NCBI GenBank assembly: GCA_964448115.1 | Contig: CAYUVA010000014.1 | Span: 1 to 64,000 of the forward strand | Origin: CAYUVA01 sp964448115 [NCBI: uncultured bacterium] | GTDB taxonomy: Bacteria > CAYUVA01 | Length of the DNA: 64,000 bases | Reading direction: 5' to 3' | In this document: in pieces, positions 10,507 to 19,392 of the stretch | Numbering within the stretch: the stretch's first letter is position 1 | Layout: each line of letters starts with the position of its first letter | The notes under the pieces: generated by a model | What the model was told of the DNA's origin: nothing | What the model saw: only the letters and a program-made list of their open reading frames with translations | Databases searched by the model: none | Position numbers and translations under genes: made by a program

Positions 10507-11313
10507 ATGCACAAGCAGTTATCGATAGCGATAATCAGCCTATTAACGGTGTTTGCCATTTCAGCAAGCGCCTTTGAGTTGCCGGGTAAATATGGTATTC
10601 GCTTTGGTCAAGTTTCCTTTATGGGAGGCAACGACTGGTGGGCTCAAGGATATCTTGAGGAGAAATTCGAGGCTAACAATAAGGATTTTACCAACTACTC
10701 CTTTGGGGTTGAGGGGAATCTTCCTCTGACCGGGAACCTTGAATACAACTTTGGGGTTGACTACTTCCAGGTCTCCTTTGATGCCAAGCACCGAAATCCC
10801 GAAGCCTTTGATTACCTGAATCCGGGTCCGGATCCCAAGAATGAGATAGAATTCACCATGATCCCAATAAATGTATGCACCCTAAAGATAAGTCCCTTTG
10901 GAAGGGAGGGCTTCTTCCATCCTTATGGTGGTGTCGGATTTACCTTGCTCGTCTGGCGCTATCGGGAGAGTGGATATTTTTATGACAAGGATGTGCACGA
11001 TTATAATCACAACGGGGTCGTTGATGAGATCCTCGCTTTTGAGGACAGCATTGAGGATACCAGCGCCAATCTAGCATTAACAGTCAATGTCGGTGTTGAA
11101 CTATCAGTAACCGAGTGGATGTTCTTTAACCTGGACGCCAAGATGGCTATGGCTGAATCGCAGCTTCATTACCAGCACGACTATCTGTATGTAAGACCCA
11201 ACACAAATCCGATCCAGATGAAGGATGTGCGAGTGCACCACATGGATATCTTCTATCCGATGCTGCTCGATGACCTACAGGTGAACTTCAGCGTTTTATT
11301 CAAACTCGGATAA
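10507..11313 (+). CDS. Secreted outer-membrane beta-barrel-like protein
   Basis: The product is 268 residues. It has a clear signal peptide (MHKQLSIAIISLLTVF, then a small-residue AISASAF cleavage region). The rest is amphipathic strand-rich sequence with many aromatic and glycine residues (KYGIRFGQVSFMGGND, GVEGNLPLTGNLEYNFGV) and ends LQVNFSVLFKLG, as expected for an 8-10 strand outer-membrane barrel of the OmpA/OmpW size class. An acidic loop (DVHDYNHNGVVDEI) resembles a calcium-binding turn. I place the start at ATG 10507, behind GGAGGT at 10491-10496; an in-frame TTG at 10501 is closer to that site and is an alternative. The frame is open further upstream but without a signal-like sequence. 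No specific family is recognised. Confidence 0.75.
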   Translation: MHKQLSIAIISLLTVFAISASAFELPGKYGIRFGQVSFMGGNDWWAQGYLEEKFEANNKDFTNYSFGVEGNLPLTGNLEYNFGVDYFQVSFDAKHRNPEAFDYLNPGPDPKNEIEFTMIPINVCTLKISPFGREGFFHPYGGVGFTLLVWRYRESGYFYDKDVHDYNHNGVVDEILAFEDSIEDTSANLALTVNVGVELSVTEWMFFNLDAKMAMAESQLHYQHDYLYVRPNTNPIQMKDVRVHHMDIFYPMLLDDLQVNFSVLFKLG

Positions 11314-11350
11314 TCATTATTATCTGATAGAACATTATCAGCGCCCTTTT

Positions 11351-11378
11351 CTTTGCTATGACAGCAAGGGGTGTTTTT
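11351..11378 (+). terminator. Weak rho-independent terminator
   Basis: CTTTGCT (11351-11357) pairs with AGCAAGG (11363-11369) across ATGAC, followed by GTGTTTTT. The stem is short with some G-T pairs. It sits 38 bases after the stop of the beta-barrel gene. Confidence 0.5.
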
Positions 11379-11441
11379 CTATTGACATAAGTAATTTATA
11401 TCCAAGTATTGATCTCCTTAAAAATCAAGAAGATGTTTCAT

Positions 11442-11471
11442 TTGACAATCCCCAATTATATGGGCTATTAA
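11442..11471 (+). promoter_or_regulatory. Promoter candidate for the phosphatase-like pair
   Basis: TTGACA at 11442-11447 and TATTAA at 11466-11471 with an 18-base spacer, 48 bases before ATG 11519. A second TTGACA at 11382 lacks a good -10 partner. Confidence 0.5.
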
Positions 11472-11518
11472 AGAGTGTTCTTGAACAGCCCTTTGTCGAA
11501 AGGAATCATTAAGCCAAG

Positions 11519-13651
11519 ATGCCGCCAATAAACAAGGCTATCAGGTGTGGTCGCATCCTGCCTAGCCTGTTCATCACGCTAGTAATCATCAGCGCTCCAA
11601 GCCAGTGCGCTGCCTACATCGGTCCCGGTGCGGGCTTTGCTTTCTTGACCAGCTTCTTCTTTTTCTTCATCGCCTTTGCGCTTGCCTTCTTTTTCCTGCT
11701 CTCCTGGCCTATCCGCTACCTATTCAAGATGATAAAGATGCGCAAGGTCTATGGTAAAAGCAAGCTCGATCGAGTGATAGTGCTCGGCATGGATGGCTTG
11801 GATCCTGACCTGGTGCAAAAGTTCATCGATGCTGACAAGCTACCCAATTTCAAGCGGCTAGGCGAGCAAGGCAGCTTCCATCGCCTGAGCACAACATGTC
11901 CAGCGGTCTCGCCGGTCGCCTGGAGTTCTTTTATGACCGGGGTCAACCCGGGCAAACACAATATCTTCGATTTCCTGAGCCGCGAGCCCAAGACCTACCT
12001 GCCGGATCTCTCCTCTGCACGAGTCGGCAAGCAAAAAAGAACCATCAGGCTAGGGAGATATCGCATCCCGCTGGGTAAGCCGATCTCGCGGCTGCTGCGC
12101 AAAAGCAAGCCCTTCTGGGTAATACTCGGCGAGAACGGTATCTTCAGCAACATCATCCGCGTGCCCATAACCTTTCCACCTGAGAGATTCCATGGAGTGC
12201 TCCTCTCGGCAATGTGTGCGCCTGACCTCAAAGGCTCCCAGGGAACATTTACACACTACAGCGACAACTTGAATCCGAGCCATAAGACTACCGGCGGCGT
12301 GCAGATCCGGGTTCAGCGCGATGATGGAATCATTCACACATACATTCCCGGTCCCATAAATACACTGAGTGAAAAGCAAGAGGAGCTGCGCATCCCGATG
12401 ACCATAAGACCACTGCCCGAGCTGGAAAAAATAATTATCAACCTACAGGACCAGCACCTCGAACTAACTAAGGGGAATTATACATCCTGGATCAGGCTCA
12501 GATTCTCCGCCGGCATGGGGATCAAGGTGCAGGGTATAGCTCGCTTCTTTCTGAATAGCATCGAGCCACATTTCTCGCTATATCTGTCCCCGATCAATAT
12601 CGATCCCGAAAAGCCTGCATTGCCTATCTCTCACCCATTCAGCTATGCGGTTTACCTTTCCAAGTTGATCGGCTCTTATGCCACGCTCGGCTTAGCCGAG
12701 GACACCTGGGCACTGAACGAGGGGGTTATAGATGAGGATGCCTTCCTGGAGCAGGTCTATCTGAACCACCAGGAGAGAGAGAAGATGTTCTTCAATGCCC
12801 TGAGGGTTACGCCAAAGGGCGTGGTAGCCTGTGTATTTGATACCACGGATCGGGTGCAGCACGGGTTCCTTCGCTTCTTGGAGCCGGATCACCCGGCAGT
12901 CTCGCAATCGAAGTATGAGAAGTATCATGGCGTAATCGAGGAACTATATGCTGAGATGGATGAACTGCTCGGTGAGACCATGCAGCTCCTGGGGAAAAAG
13001 GATCTGCTGCTTGTCATGTCGGACCACGGCTTCAAGCAGTTCAGGCGGGGAGTAAACCTCAATGCCTGGCTTAGAGAAAACGGTTACCTGGCGATCAAGG
13101 ATAGGGAACAGGCCGGCGAGTGGTTCAAGGGAGTGGATTGGGGAAATACCAGGGCTTACTCCTTTGGAATGAATGGGATCTATCTAAACCTAAAAGGGCG
13201 AGAGGGTAAAGGGATCGTCAATCCAGGGAAGGAGGCTGATGCCCTCTGTGCCGAGATCATCGAGAAGCTAAGCGGAACCATCGACCCTGCCACCAATCGA
13301 CCGGCTATCAATAAGGTCTATCACCGAAGTGAGGTATATTTCGGTCCTTACACGGAAAATGCTCCCGAGCTTACCGTCGGCTATGTAGATGGATATCGCT
13401 CCTCCTGGGAAGGGGTTACCGGCGTGGTATCAGGGAATGTCTTCGAGGATAACCGCAAAGCATGGGGTGCGGATCACTGCATCGATCCCAAGCTGGTGCC
13501 CGGGGTTTTGTTTAGCAACTATAAGATATCGGACGCCGAGCCACAAATAATCGATATTGCACCGACCATACTAGCGCTATTCGGTGTGCAGCCACCAAGG
13601 CATATCGATGGAAAACCTCTTAAAATTAAGAACTTGCTAGGGGATAGCTAG
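11519..13651 (+). CDS. Membrane-anchored alkaline-phosphatase-superfamily phosphodiesterase (paralogue 1)
   Basis: 710 residues. The N-terminus has a signal-like segment, the common AYIGPGAG motif and a strong membrane helix (about residues 45-75), so the catalytic domain should be extracytoplasmic or membrane-tethered. It belongs to the type I phosphodiesterase/nucleotide pyrophosphatase branch of the alkaline phosphatase superfamily. Metal and nucleophile motifs are in order: GMDGLD (metal Asp), PAVSPVAWSSFMTG (Ser or Thr nucleophile region), DTTDRVQHGF, MSDHGF and GADHC. The substrate is unknown; relatives cleave phosphodiesters or transfer phospho-head-groups. The stop is 3 bases before the next gene, a paralogue, so the two are co-transcribed. 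An AAAGGA about 14 bases upstream is a distant ribosome site. Confidence 0.88.
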   Translation: MPPINKAIRCGRILPSLFITLVIISAPSQCAAYIGPGAGFAFLTSFFFFFIAFALAFFFLLSWPIRYLFKMIKMRKVYGKSKLDRVIVLGMDGLDPDLVQKFIDADKLPNFKRLGEQGSFHRLSTTCPAVSPVAWSSFMTGVNPGKHNIFDFLSREPKTYLPDLSSARVGKQKRTIRLGRYRIPLGKPISRLLRKSKPFWVILGENGIFSNIIRVPITFPPERFHGVLLSAMCAPDLKGSQGTFTHYSDNLNPSHKTTGGVQIRVQRDDGIIHTYIPGPINTLSEKQEELRIPMTIRPLPELEKIIINLQDQHLELTKGNYTSWIRLRFSAGMGIKVQGIARFFLNSIEPHFSLYLSPINIDPEKPALPISHPFSYAVYLSKLIGSYATLGLAEDTWALNEGVIDEDAFLEQVYLNHQEREKMFFNALRVTPKGVVACVFDTTDRVQHGFLRFLEPDHPAVSQSKYEKYHGVIEELYAEMDELLGETMQLLGKKDLLLVMSDHGFKQFRRGVNLNAWLRENGYLAIKDREQAGEWFKGVDWGNTRAYSFGMNGIYLNLKGREGKGIVNPGKEADALCAEIIEKLSGTIDPATNRPAINKVYHRSEVYFGPYTENAPELTVGYVDGYRSSWEGVTGVVSGNVFEDNRKAWGADHCIDPKLVPGVLFSNYKISDAEPQIIDIAPTILALFGVQPPRHIDGKPLKIKNLLGDS

Positions 13652-13654
13652 AGA

Positions 13655-15610
13655 ATGAACATGATTGAAAAGTTGAAAAAACATATATTCCTGTTACTAT
13701 TCCTCCCCCTGCTAATCTTCGCCCAGGCATCATATCCAGCGCCTAAGACCATCATACTTGGGGTCGATGGCATGGACTATTATCTGCTGAAGGACTGGAT
13801 GGAACAGGGATACCTGCCTAACTTCAAGCGCCTGGCTGACATGGGTACATTCAAGCCGTTATGGAGCAGCATCCCGCCGCAGAGTCCGGTCGCCTGGTCG
13901 AATTTTATTACCGGCATGGATCCAGGGAGCCACGGGATCTTCGACTTCATCCACCGCAAGCCGGGGACCTTCACCCCCTACTTGAGCACCTCGGAGGCTT
14001 TGGATCCTGAAAAAAAGATGCAGCTCGGCAAATGGATCATTCCCCTAGGCAAGGGTGATGTCTTGCTACTTCGCAAAGGCAAGGCATTCTGGGAGTACCT
14101 CGATGAAGAGGGGATTCCAGCCACCATCTTCAAGATACCCTCCAACTTCCCGCCAGTGGAGACAAGGTGCAGAACCATTAGCGGCATGGGAACTCCAGAC
14201 TTGCGCGGTGGGTACGGCACTTTCTCATTTTTTACGGATAATCCCCCGGATAATGCGGACGATATCTCGGGAGGCAAGGTTTACTTCGTTTACCCAGAGG
14301 ATAACATGGTCAAGGCGGAGCTTATAGGTCCCAAGAATACCTTTATCGAGGGAAGTCCCGATGCTGCCATTCCCTTCAAGGTCTATATCGATCCCATCTA
14401 TCCAGTGGCAAAGATAGTTATTCAAGACAAGGAGATAATCCTCAATGTCGGCGATTGGAGCGACTGGATACAGGTAAAATTCGAGATGGTAGCACACCTG
14501 GTGAGCACCTATGGGATCGTTCGCTTCTATTTACAGGAGCTAAAGCCCGACTTCAAGCTTTACGCCAGTCCGGTGAACATAGACCCCACAAAGCCCGCCT
14601 TGCCGATCTGTACACCGGATGGTTATAGCAGGGAGTTATACGATAACATCGGCTTTTTCTATACTCAAGGTATGCCCGAAGATACCAAGGCATTGACCAA
14701 TGACATCTTTACTTATGGAGAATACCTAAAACAGGCGATGATAGTTCTCGATGAGCGCATCAGGGCTTTCAACTACGAGTTCGGGCGCTTCAAGGAGGGC
14801 TTGTTGTTCTTCTACTTCTCAAGCACCGACCTTAATACCCATGTCTTCTATCGCTGCATGGATCCACTCAATCCATTCTATTCAGAAGAGGATGCCAATA
14901 AATATGGCACGGTGATACGAGATATCTACGCCCGCATTGATAAGCTAGTCGGTAGAGTACTGGACAAGCTGGACAGCGAGACCTACCTGTTCATTATGTC
15001 AGATCACGGCTTTGCACCCTTTAGATACTCTTTCAACCTCAACACCTGGTTGCTTGAAAACGGCTACATTGAGCTTGTAGATCCCCAAAAACAAACTGAA
15101 ATAGAGTTCTTCAGCCATGTTGACTGGCGGCGAACCAAGGCTTACGGGCTGGGACTCAATAGTCTCTATATAAACCTGCGGGGAAGGGAAGCCAATGGCA
15201 TAGTCCCCGCCTCGCAAAAGGATGTGCTGGTGGATGAGATAGCCAATAGGTTGCTTGAGGTGGTCGATCCCAACAGCGGCGAGCATCCTATCAAAGAGGT
15301 GTATAAGCCGAGCGAGGTATATGACGGCATATATGTGAAAAATGCCCCGGATCTTATTATCGGTTATGCCAGGGGTTATCGAAGCTCCTGGGAGACGGTG
15401 CTCGGCGAGTTTCCAAAGGATATCATCACCCCCAATGACGATGAGTGGAGCGGGGATCACTGCGCAGCCACCTCAGAGGTGCCGGGAATCCTTCTATCCA
15501 ACAAGAAAATCAACCGCGGGAACCCACACCTGTACGACTTCGCACCAACCATACTCGATATATACAACATAAAACCTGAGCAAAAGATGACCGGAAAGTC
15601 ATTATTTTGA
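13655..15610 (+). CDS. Secreted alkaline-phosphatase-superfamily phosphodiesterase (paralogue 2)
   Basis: 651 residues, closely similar to the preceding protein along its length, so this is a tandem duplication that has diverged. Here the N-terminus is a cleavable-type signal peptide (KKHIFLLLFLPLLIFAQA) and the AYIGPGAG/second membrane segment is absent, so this copy is probably periplasmic or surface-released. Catalytic motifs are intact: GVDGMD, PPQSPVAWSNFITG, SSTDLNTHVF, MSDHGF and SGDHC. The C-terminus ends at KSLF. Its start lies 3 bases after the previous stop and the small gene at 15650 follows 39 bases later, consistent with one operon. Confidence 0.88.
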   Translation: MNMIEKLKKHIFLLLFLPLLIFAQASYPAPKTIILGVDGMDYYLLKDWMEQGYLPNFKRLADMGTFKPLWSSIPPQSPVAWSNFITGMDPGSHGIFDFIHRKPGTFTPYLSTSEALDPEKKMQLGKWIIPLGKGDVLLLRKGKAFWEYLDEEGIPATIFKIPSNFPPVETRCRTISGMGTPDLRGGYGTFSFFTDNPPDNADDISGGKVYFVYPEDNMVKAELIGPKNTFIEGSPDAAIPFKVYIDPIYPVAKIVIQDKEIILNVGDWSDWIQVKFEMVAHLVSTYGIVRFYLQELKPDFKLYASPVNIDPTKPALPICTPDGYSRELYDNIGFFYTQGMPEDTKALTNDIFTYGEYLKQAMIVLDERIRAFNYEFGRFKEGLLFFYFSSTDLNTHVFYRCMDPLNPFYSEEDANKYGTVIRDIYARIDKLVGRVLDKLDSETYLFIMSDHGFAPFRYSFNLNTWLLENGYIELVDPQKQTEIEFFSHVDWRRTKAYGLGLNSLYINLRGREANGIVPASQKDVLVDEIANRLLEVVDPNSGEHPIKEVYKPSEVYDGIYVKNAPDLIIGYARGYRSSWETVLGEFPKDIITPNDDEWSGDHCAATSEVPGILLSNKKINRGNPHLYDFAPTILDIYNIKPEQKMTGKSLF

Positions 15611-15649
15611 TTCTTGCCGAAACCTAAGATAACATGGAGAATAAAGACC

Positions 15650-15835
15650 ATGCCCAAGCTAAAGATACCAAAGGAGCTTTACCAGAGAATAAAGGATCAT
15701 GCCCAAGAGGCGGGATACAGCTCGGTCGATGAGTTCATCGTCCATCTAGTTGAAAAGGAGCTGGAAAACCTTGAGAGCGCCGAATCCGAGGAGGAGATCA
15801 AAAACAAGCTCAAAGGGCTTGGATACCTGGGATGA
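15650..15835 (+). CDS. Small ribbon-helix-helix-like protein with LGYLG tail
   Basis: 61 residues from ATG 15650, which has TGGAGA ten bases upstream; an earlier in-frame TTG at 15614 has no ribosome site. The first part (LKIPKELYQRIKDHAQEAG, then SSVDEFIVHLVEKEL) reads like a CopG/Arc-type ribbon-helix-helix unit: a basic strand, a helix and a second helix. The end (EEEIKNKLKGLGYLG) matches the LGYL-type tail often found at the C-terminus of sulfatase and alkaline-phosphatase-like proteins, which the upstream paralogue lacks. It could be a DNA-binding regulator of the operon or a small partner of the phosphodiesterases. Confidence 0.7.
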   Translation: MPKLKIPKELYQRIKDHAQEAGYSSVDEFIVHLVEKELENLESAESEEEIKNKLKGLGYLG

Positions 15836-15896
15836 GCAAGCCCCAAGAGCCTTGATATTAGTATATTTGCCTCTTTGACCCCGTATCCTTCCTTTA

Positions 15897-16757
15897 TCAC
15901 ATTGCAGCTTGCTTCTTGTCTGAGACCCTACCAGCGGTGCCGGTGGAAAGCAGCACCACGCCGGTTACGATTATGAGTATGATAATCACATTCAAAGTCC
16001 TTGGAATGATGCCATAGATAGCATACTCCAGGATTACCGGCGTCAATATCATAAAGGAGTTGATAGCCGGTACCACCTCCAGCGCTCTACCACGAAGGAA
16101 ACCTAGCTGGGTGGTAACAAGCGCTATCATTCCGATGCCCAATGCTATGTATGGATATGGATTGCTGAACTGCCCGAAGAATGACCCTCCAGCCCGCACC
16201 AGTGCCACATCACCCAGAAATATCGACCAGCCCAGTATCATCCCTGCCAGGGTGCCGAAAGCTATGCCGTGAATCCGCTGATAAAAAAGGGCTACAATGC
16301 ACAATAGACCTGCTATCGCAATCATCACACCAAAGGTGGCAGCCAATAGACCGAAGGTGAAAGGTGCCTTTGACAAGCTATTCGATGCGCTCCTGTATCC
16401 GAGCCAGGAGGTGCCGATGATGACAAGAATAACGCCCAATATATCGACCCGGTTAATACGCTCCCCGATGACCAGGATGGCGTAGATCACCAAGCCGACC
16501 AGCCCTATACCGGTTAAAGACGAAATTATCGAAGGGGACTGTGAGAACTTAAGACCCAGTGAATAGGGCAGCGAGGCAAAGGCGGTCATGCCCCAGCCCA
16601 TAAACCATATCGCTAGATCCCTGCGATTCTCCCTGTCGAGTATCCGTCTTCCAGCGAGGAAGACATGTACCTTCTGTTTTTGTATGCCCTTGCCGATGTT
16701 CAGTGATAAAGCAGCAACCGCACCGAGAAACATGCCGAGCAGAAATTCAACATTCAT
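15897..16757 (-). CDS. DMT-superfamily (EamA-like) membrane transporter
   Basis: 286 residues with about ten hydrophobic segments and the two-half organisation of drug/metabolite transporters (for example SSLTGIGLVGLVIYAILVIG followed by GERINRVDILGVILVIIGTS, and a second half ending VIIILIIVTGVVLLSTG). The GE-RI-N..D..G..L...G pattern is typical of EamA halves. A charged loop (GRRILDRENRRD) follows the first helix. Substrate unknown. It converges with the phosphodiesterase operon and is separated from wzt by a repeat-bearing gap, so it is probably a single-gene unit. No clear ribosome-binding site precedes ATG. Confidence 0.8.
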   Translation of the reverse strand: MNVEFLLGMFLGAVAALSLNIGKGIQKQKVHVFLAGRRILDRENRRDLAIWFMGWGMTAFASLPYSLGLKFSQSPSIISSLTGIGLVGLVIYAILVIGERINRVDILGVILVIIGTSWLGYRSASNSLSKAPFTFGLLAATFGVMIAIAGLLCIVALFYQRIHGIAFGTLAGMILGWSIFLGDVALVRAGGSFFGQFSNPYPYIALGIGMIALVTTQLGFLRGRALEVVPAINSFMILTPVILEYAIYGIIPRTLNVIIILIIVTGVVLLSTGTAGRVSDKKQAAM

Positions 16758-16809
16758 GGTTTGTGAATCTTTATGCTAATACCCTTCACTTAAGGTATTT
16801 TGGATAAAA

Positions 16810-16902
16810 ACTTCTGGGTTCCAGCCTGCACGGCAATGACAGGACTATGGACATGGCCACCCTCCTTGTCATGCCCGCGAAGGCGGGCATCCAGTATTTC
16901 TT
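16810..16902. repeat. REP-like intergenic hairpin element
   Basis: ATGCCCGC (16871-16878) and GCGGGCAT (16883-16890) form a perfect 8-bp stem with a GAAG loop, flanked by TTCTGGGTTCCAGCCTGC and ATCCAGTATTTC. This arrangement is typical of dispersed REP-like elements in many bacterial genomes. A related segment (GGCGGGAATCCAGTAATC) occurs near 40400. Confidence 0.7.
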
Positions 16903-16975
16903 GCACAAATTGAACAGCATTAGACTTTATACTTAAGGGTTTTAGGTTATGGTCATCGATGGTCAATAACTTCCA

Positions 16976-18364
16976 TTACTCAGTTGCGCCCATATTTTCA
17001 ATATACGATATCATGCTAACTTCCATCTTCATATCACAAACACCGCCGAAGAAGTACTCCTTCTGCCGTTGTGTAACCTGGAAGAATGCTGCCTCGTCCA
17101 TCCAGTGTATCATCCTCTGGTCTTGATAATAGCGGTCTCGCTCCTCGCTGATGGCTGCCTGCACCTCGTAGAAGTTGACGCCGAGGTTGCATAAGCATCG
17201 AAACTCGACAGCACAGATATCCCCCTTGTTGAATTCTCTATCCCAGAATACCTCACCTTGTTTCAGTCCCGCCCAGATCTGCATATCCTGGTTTAGCGTG
17301 CCCCAAGAGTACACCTTTACGCCCTGCTTGTTACGAATCCGCAAGCCGATATTGGTATGGGTAAGATCCCTGTCAAAAAAGAACTTTACCCTAATCCTCA
17401 TAAGCTCACCCGGATAGAATATTGTACACTCCTCTTGTTTTTCATTCAGTATGATGACCTCCATTATCTTAGCGTCCATATCCCCGAAGGATAGCTTATC
17501 GGTGCGCCTGCCTTTTGTTGGTTTTGCAGCAGCCTCGGTAGCAAGCTGATCTTGTTTTTTCTGTTGCTGATGCTTGATATATGTATCAAAGTATCTTTTC
17601 TCCTCCTCGTGCAACAGCGCCCGATACTCAAGGACGACCTCGGCGGAAGGAGCAAGCATCAACTGCTCCCCCTTTTCCAACAGTAACGCCCGCCTGGTCA
17701 ATGTGCGCACGCTCTCGATGTCGTGGCTTACGAAAACCAGGGTAACCCCCTTGGCAATGAGCGCCTCCATGCGCTGGAAGCAGCGCTTCTGAAACAGCGC
17801 ATCGCCTACCGCCAGCGCTTCATCGATGATCAGGATATCCGGCTCAACCTGCACCTGCACCGCGAAGGCAAGTCGGACGATCATCCCCGAAGAATAGGTC
17901 TTGATCGGCTGATCAATATATTCACCGATGTCTGCAAAGGCGGCGATCTCATCGAAGCGATCATCTATCTCCTGCTCGGTCAACCCGAGAATAGTTCCAT
18001 TTAAGTAAACATTCTCCCGTCCGGTGAACTCGAAGTTGAACCCGGCACCCAGCTCCAGCAAGGCTGCCACGCGCCCGGCGCTCTCCACAATACCCCTGGT
18101 AGGATGAAGCGTGCCGGCTATAATCTGCAAAAGCGTACTTTTGCCAGCTCCGTTTCTTCCGATGATCCCCAGTGAGTCCCCCGGCTCAAGCTCAAAGCTG
18201 ATGCCCCTTAGTGCCCAGAATTCCTCGAAGAGCCTCTTGCGGCTGCCATAGATGAACTGCTTGAGCCTATGTCTAGGATTGGCATAGATCTCGTAGCGTT
18301 TGCCGATATCTTTTACCCTTATACTTCCCTTGGCTAGTGAGCTTTTCTCATAGGACATCGGCAA
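16976..18364 (-). CDS. wzt: ABC polysaccharide exporter ATPase with C-terminal carbohydrate-binding domain (Wzt)
   Basis: 462 residues. The nucleotide-binding domain covers about residues 14-240: Walker A GRNGAGKST near 69-77, signature YSSGM at 157-161, Walker B ILIIDE at 177-182, and the VSHD switch histidine. The region from about 290 to the end is the beta-sandwich seen in Wzt proteins that recognise the terminal modification of an O-antigen or capsule chain (DMDAKIMEVIILNEK, then GLRIRNKQGVKVYSWGT). A charged linker rich in Lys and Gln joins the two. It overlaps the permease gene by 17 bases, so the pair is translationally coupled. No glycan biosynthesis genes lie next to it. Confidence 0.92.
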   Translation of the reverse strand: MPMSYEKSSLAKGSIRVKDIGKRYEIYANPRHRLKQFIYGSRKRLFEEFWALRGISFELEPGDSLGIIGRNGAGKSTLLQIIAGTLHPTRGIVESAGRVAALLELGAGFNFEFTGRENVYLNGTILGLTEQEIDDRFDEIAAFADIGEYIDQPIKTYSSGMIVRLAFAVQVQVEPDILIIDEALAVGDALFQKRCFQRMEALIAKGVTLVFVSHDIESVRTLTRRALLLEKGEQLMLAPSAEVVLEYRALLHEEEKRYFDTYIKHQQQKKQDQLATEAAAKPTKGRRTDKLSFGDMDAKIMEVIILNEKQEECTIFYPGELMRIRVKFFFDRDLTHTNIGLRIRNKQGVKVYSWGTLNQDMQIWAGLKQGEVFWDREFNKGDICAVEFRCLCNLGVNFYEVQAAISEERDRYYQDQRMIHWMDEAAFFQVTQRQKEYFFGGVCDMKMEVSMISYIENMGATE

Positions 18365-19181
18365 ATCCCTTCTTTGTGATCATAAAGAATGTATAGCCGA
18401 GCTGCATGATAACAAACGAGATCAACACGACCTCCAAGAACCAGTACCACTCGAAATTCTTGCCCCAGATAAGGCTTCGGCGAGCGCTATCAACCAAGAT
18501 AGCCAGCGGATTGATCTTCATAAAGACCTGATATCGCTGTGGAATGGCTGTGATCGGATAAAAGATGGGAGTCAAAAAAAATAACACCTTGACGATCACT
18601 CCCACCGACTGGTTGATATCAGGGGCATAAACCCCGATGGCTGCCAAGAACCATGAGAAGCCGAGCGTAAGCATGCTCAGAGGGATAAGGATCAACGGAA
18701 ACAAGTACATGGTAGAGCTAAGGGAGGGCATGGCAAGGAAAAGCCCGATAAGCAGAATGATCAGGCTCACCGCGCCATGGATCAAGATGTCGATATAGCA
18801 AACCACCGGCAGCACCTGGATGGGAAAGACAACCTTCTTTACATAATTGGTGTTGACCCTGATTAGATTAGGCGCTGTACCAATCCCCTCGCTGAAGACA
18901 TTGAACACGATCAGCCCGGCGAAGAGAGTCAGGGCGAACTCCGCCTTGGAATCGGTTATGCTCCCCCCACGCAGCTTGAAGACATATCCGAAAATAAAGG
19001 TGTAGATGGCAAGCATTGCCAGGGGAACAATAAAAGCCCAGATAAAACCGAGTGCAGACCCCTTGTATCTTTGTTGAATCTGCCGCTTAGCCAGTTGCTT
19101 GATAAGACCGCGGTAATCAAATAGCTCCCCAATATAGCCTAGAGAGAAGAAATATTTAATAATCAGCCTAAAGCGACTCAT
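18348..19181 (-). CDS. wzm: ABC-2 type polysaccharide export permease (Wzm)
   Basis: 277 residues with six hydrophobic segments. It carries the family's N-terminal cytoplasmic signature (LIKQLAKRQIQQRYKGSALG, then FIWAFIVPLAMLAIYTFIFG) and the PIFYP motif in KVLFFLTPIFYPITAIPQRY. With Wzt it forms the inner-membrane channel that exports an undecaprenyl-linked polysaccharide chain. It is the first gene of the two-gene unit and has only a weak ribosome site. Confidence 0.92.
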   Translation of the reverse strand: MSRFRLIIKYFFSLGYIGELFDYRGLIKQLAKRQIQQRYKGSALGFIWAFIVPLAMLAIYTFIFGYVFKLRGGSITDSKAEFALTLFAGLIVFNVFSEGIGTAPNLIRVNTNYVKKVVFPIQVLPVVCYIDILIHGAVSLIILLIGLFLAMPSLSSTMYLFPLILIPLSMLTLGFSWFLAAIGVYAPDINQSVGVIVKVLFFLTPIFYPITAIPQRYQVFMKINPLAILVDSARRSLIWGKNFEWYWFLEVVLISFVIMQLGYTFFMITKKGFADVL

Positions 19182-19204
19182 GTCACAAGGTTAACTGGCA
19201 ATTA

Positions 19205-19372
19205 GTGGTGTATCGCGTTTTTTCCACAAAGGCACGAAGAATAGGTGGTACCGTGATACCATAGCGTGAAGGAATATCTTAACTTTCTTTCCTCTTTGCG
19301 TTCTTTGCGTCTGTCTTTGCGTGATCCTCTTTCCTCTCTGTGTCCTTAGTGACTCAGTGGTTATTTATTTTA
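19205..19372. repeat. Dispersed 'CACAAAGGCACGAAGA / CTTTGCG' repeat, copy 1
   Basis: The gap between wzm and the beta-helix gene contains TCCACAAAGGCACGAAGAAT, then CCGTGATACCATAGCGTGA, then CTCTTTGCGTTCTTTGCGTC and TTTGCGTGATCCTCTTTCC. The same modules recur near 40270, 52890 and 58870. Confidence 0.65.
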
Positions 19373-19392
19373 TCTCATTGGGTGAGATTCTT

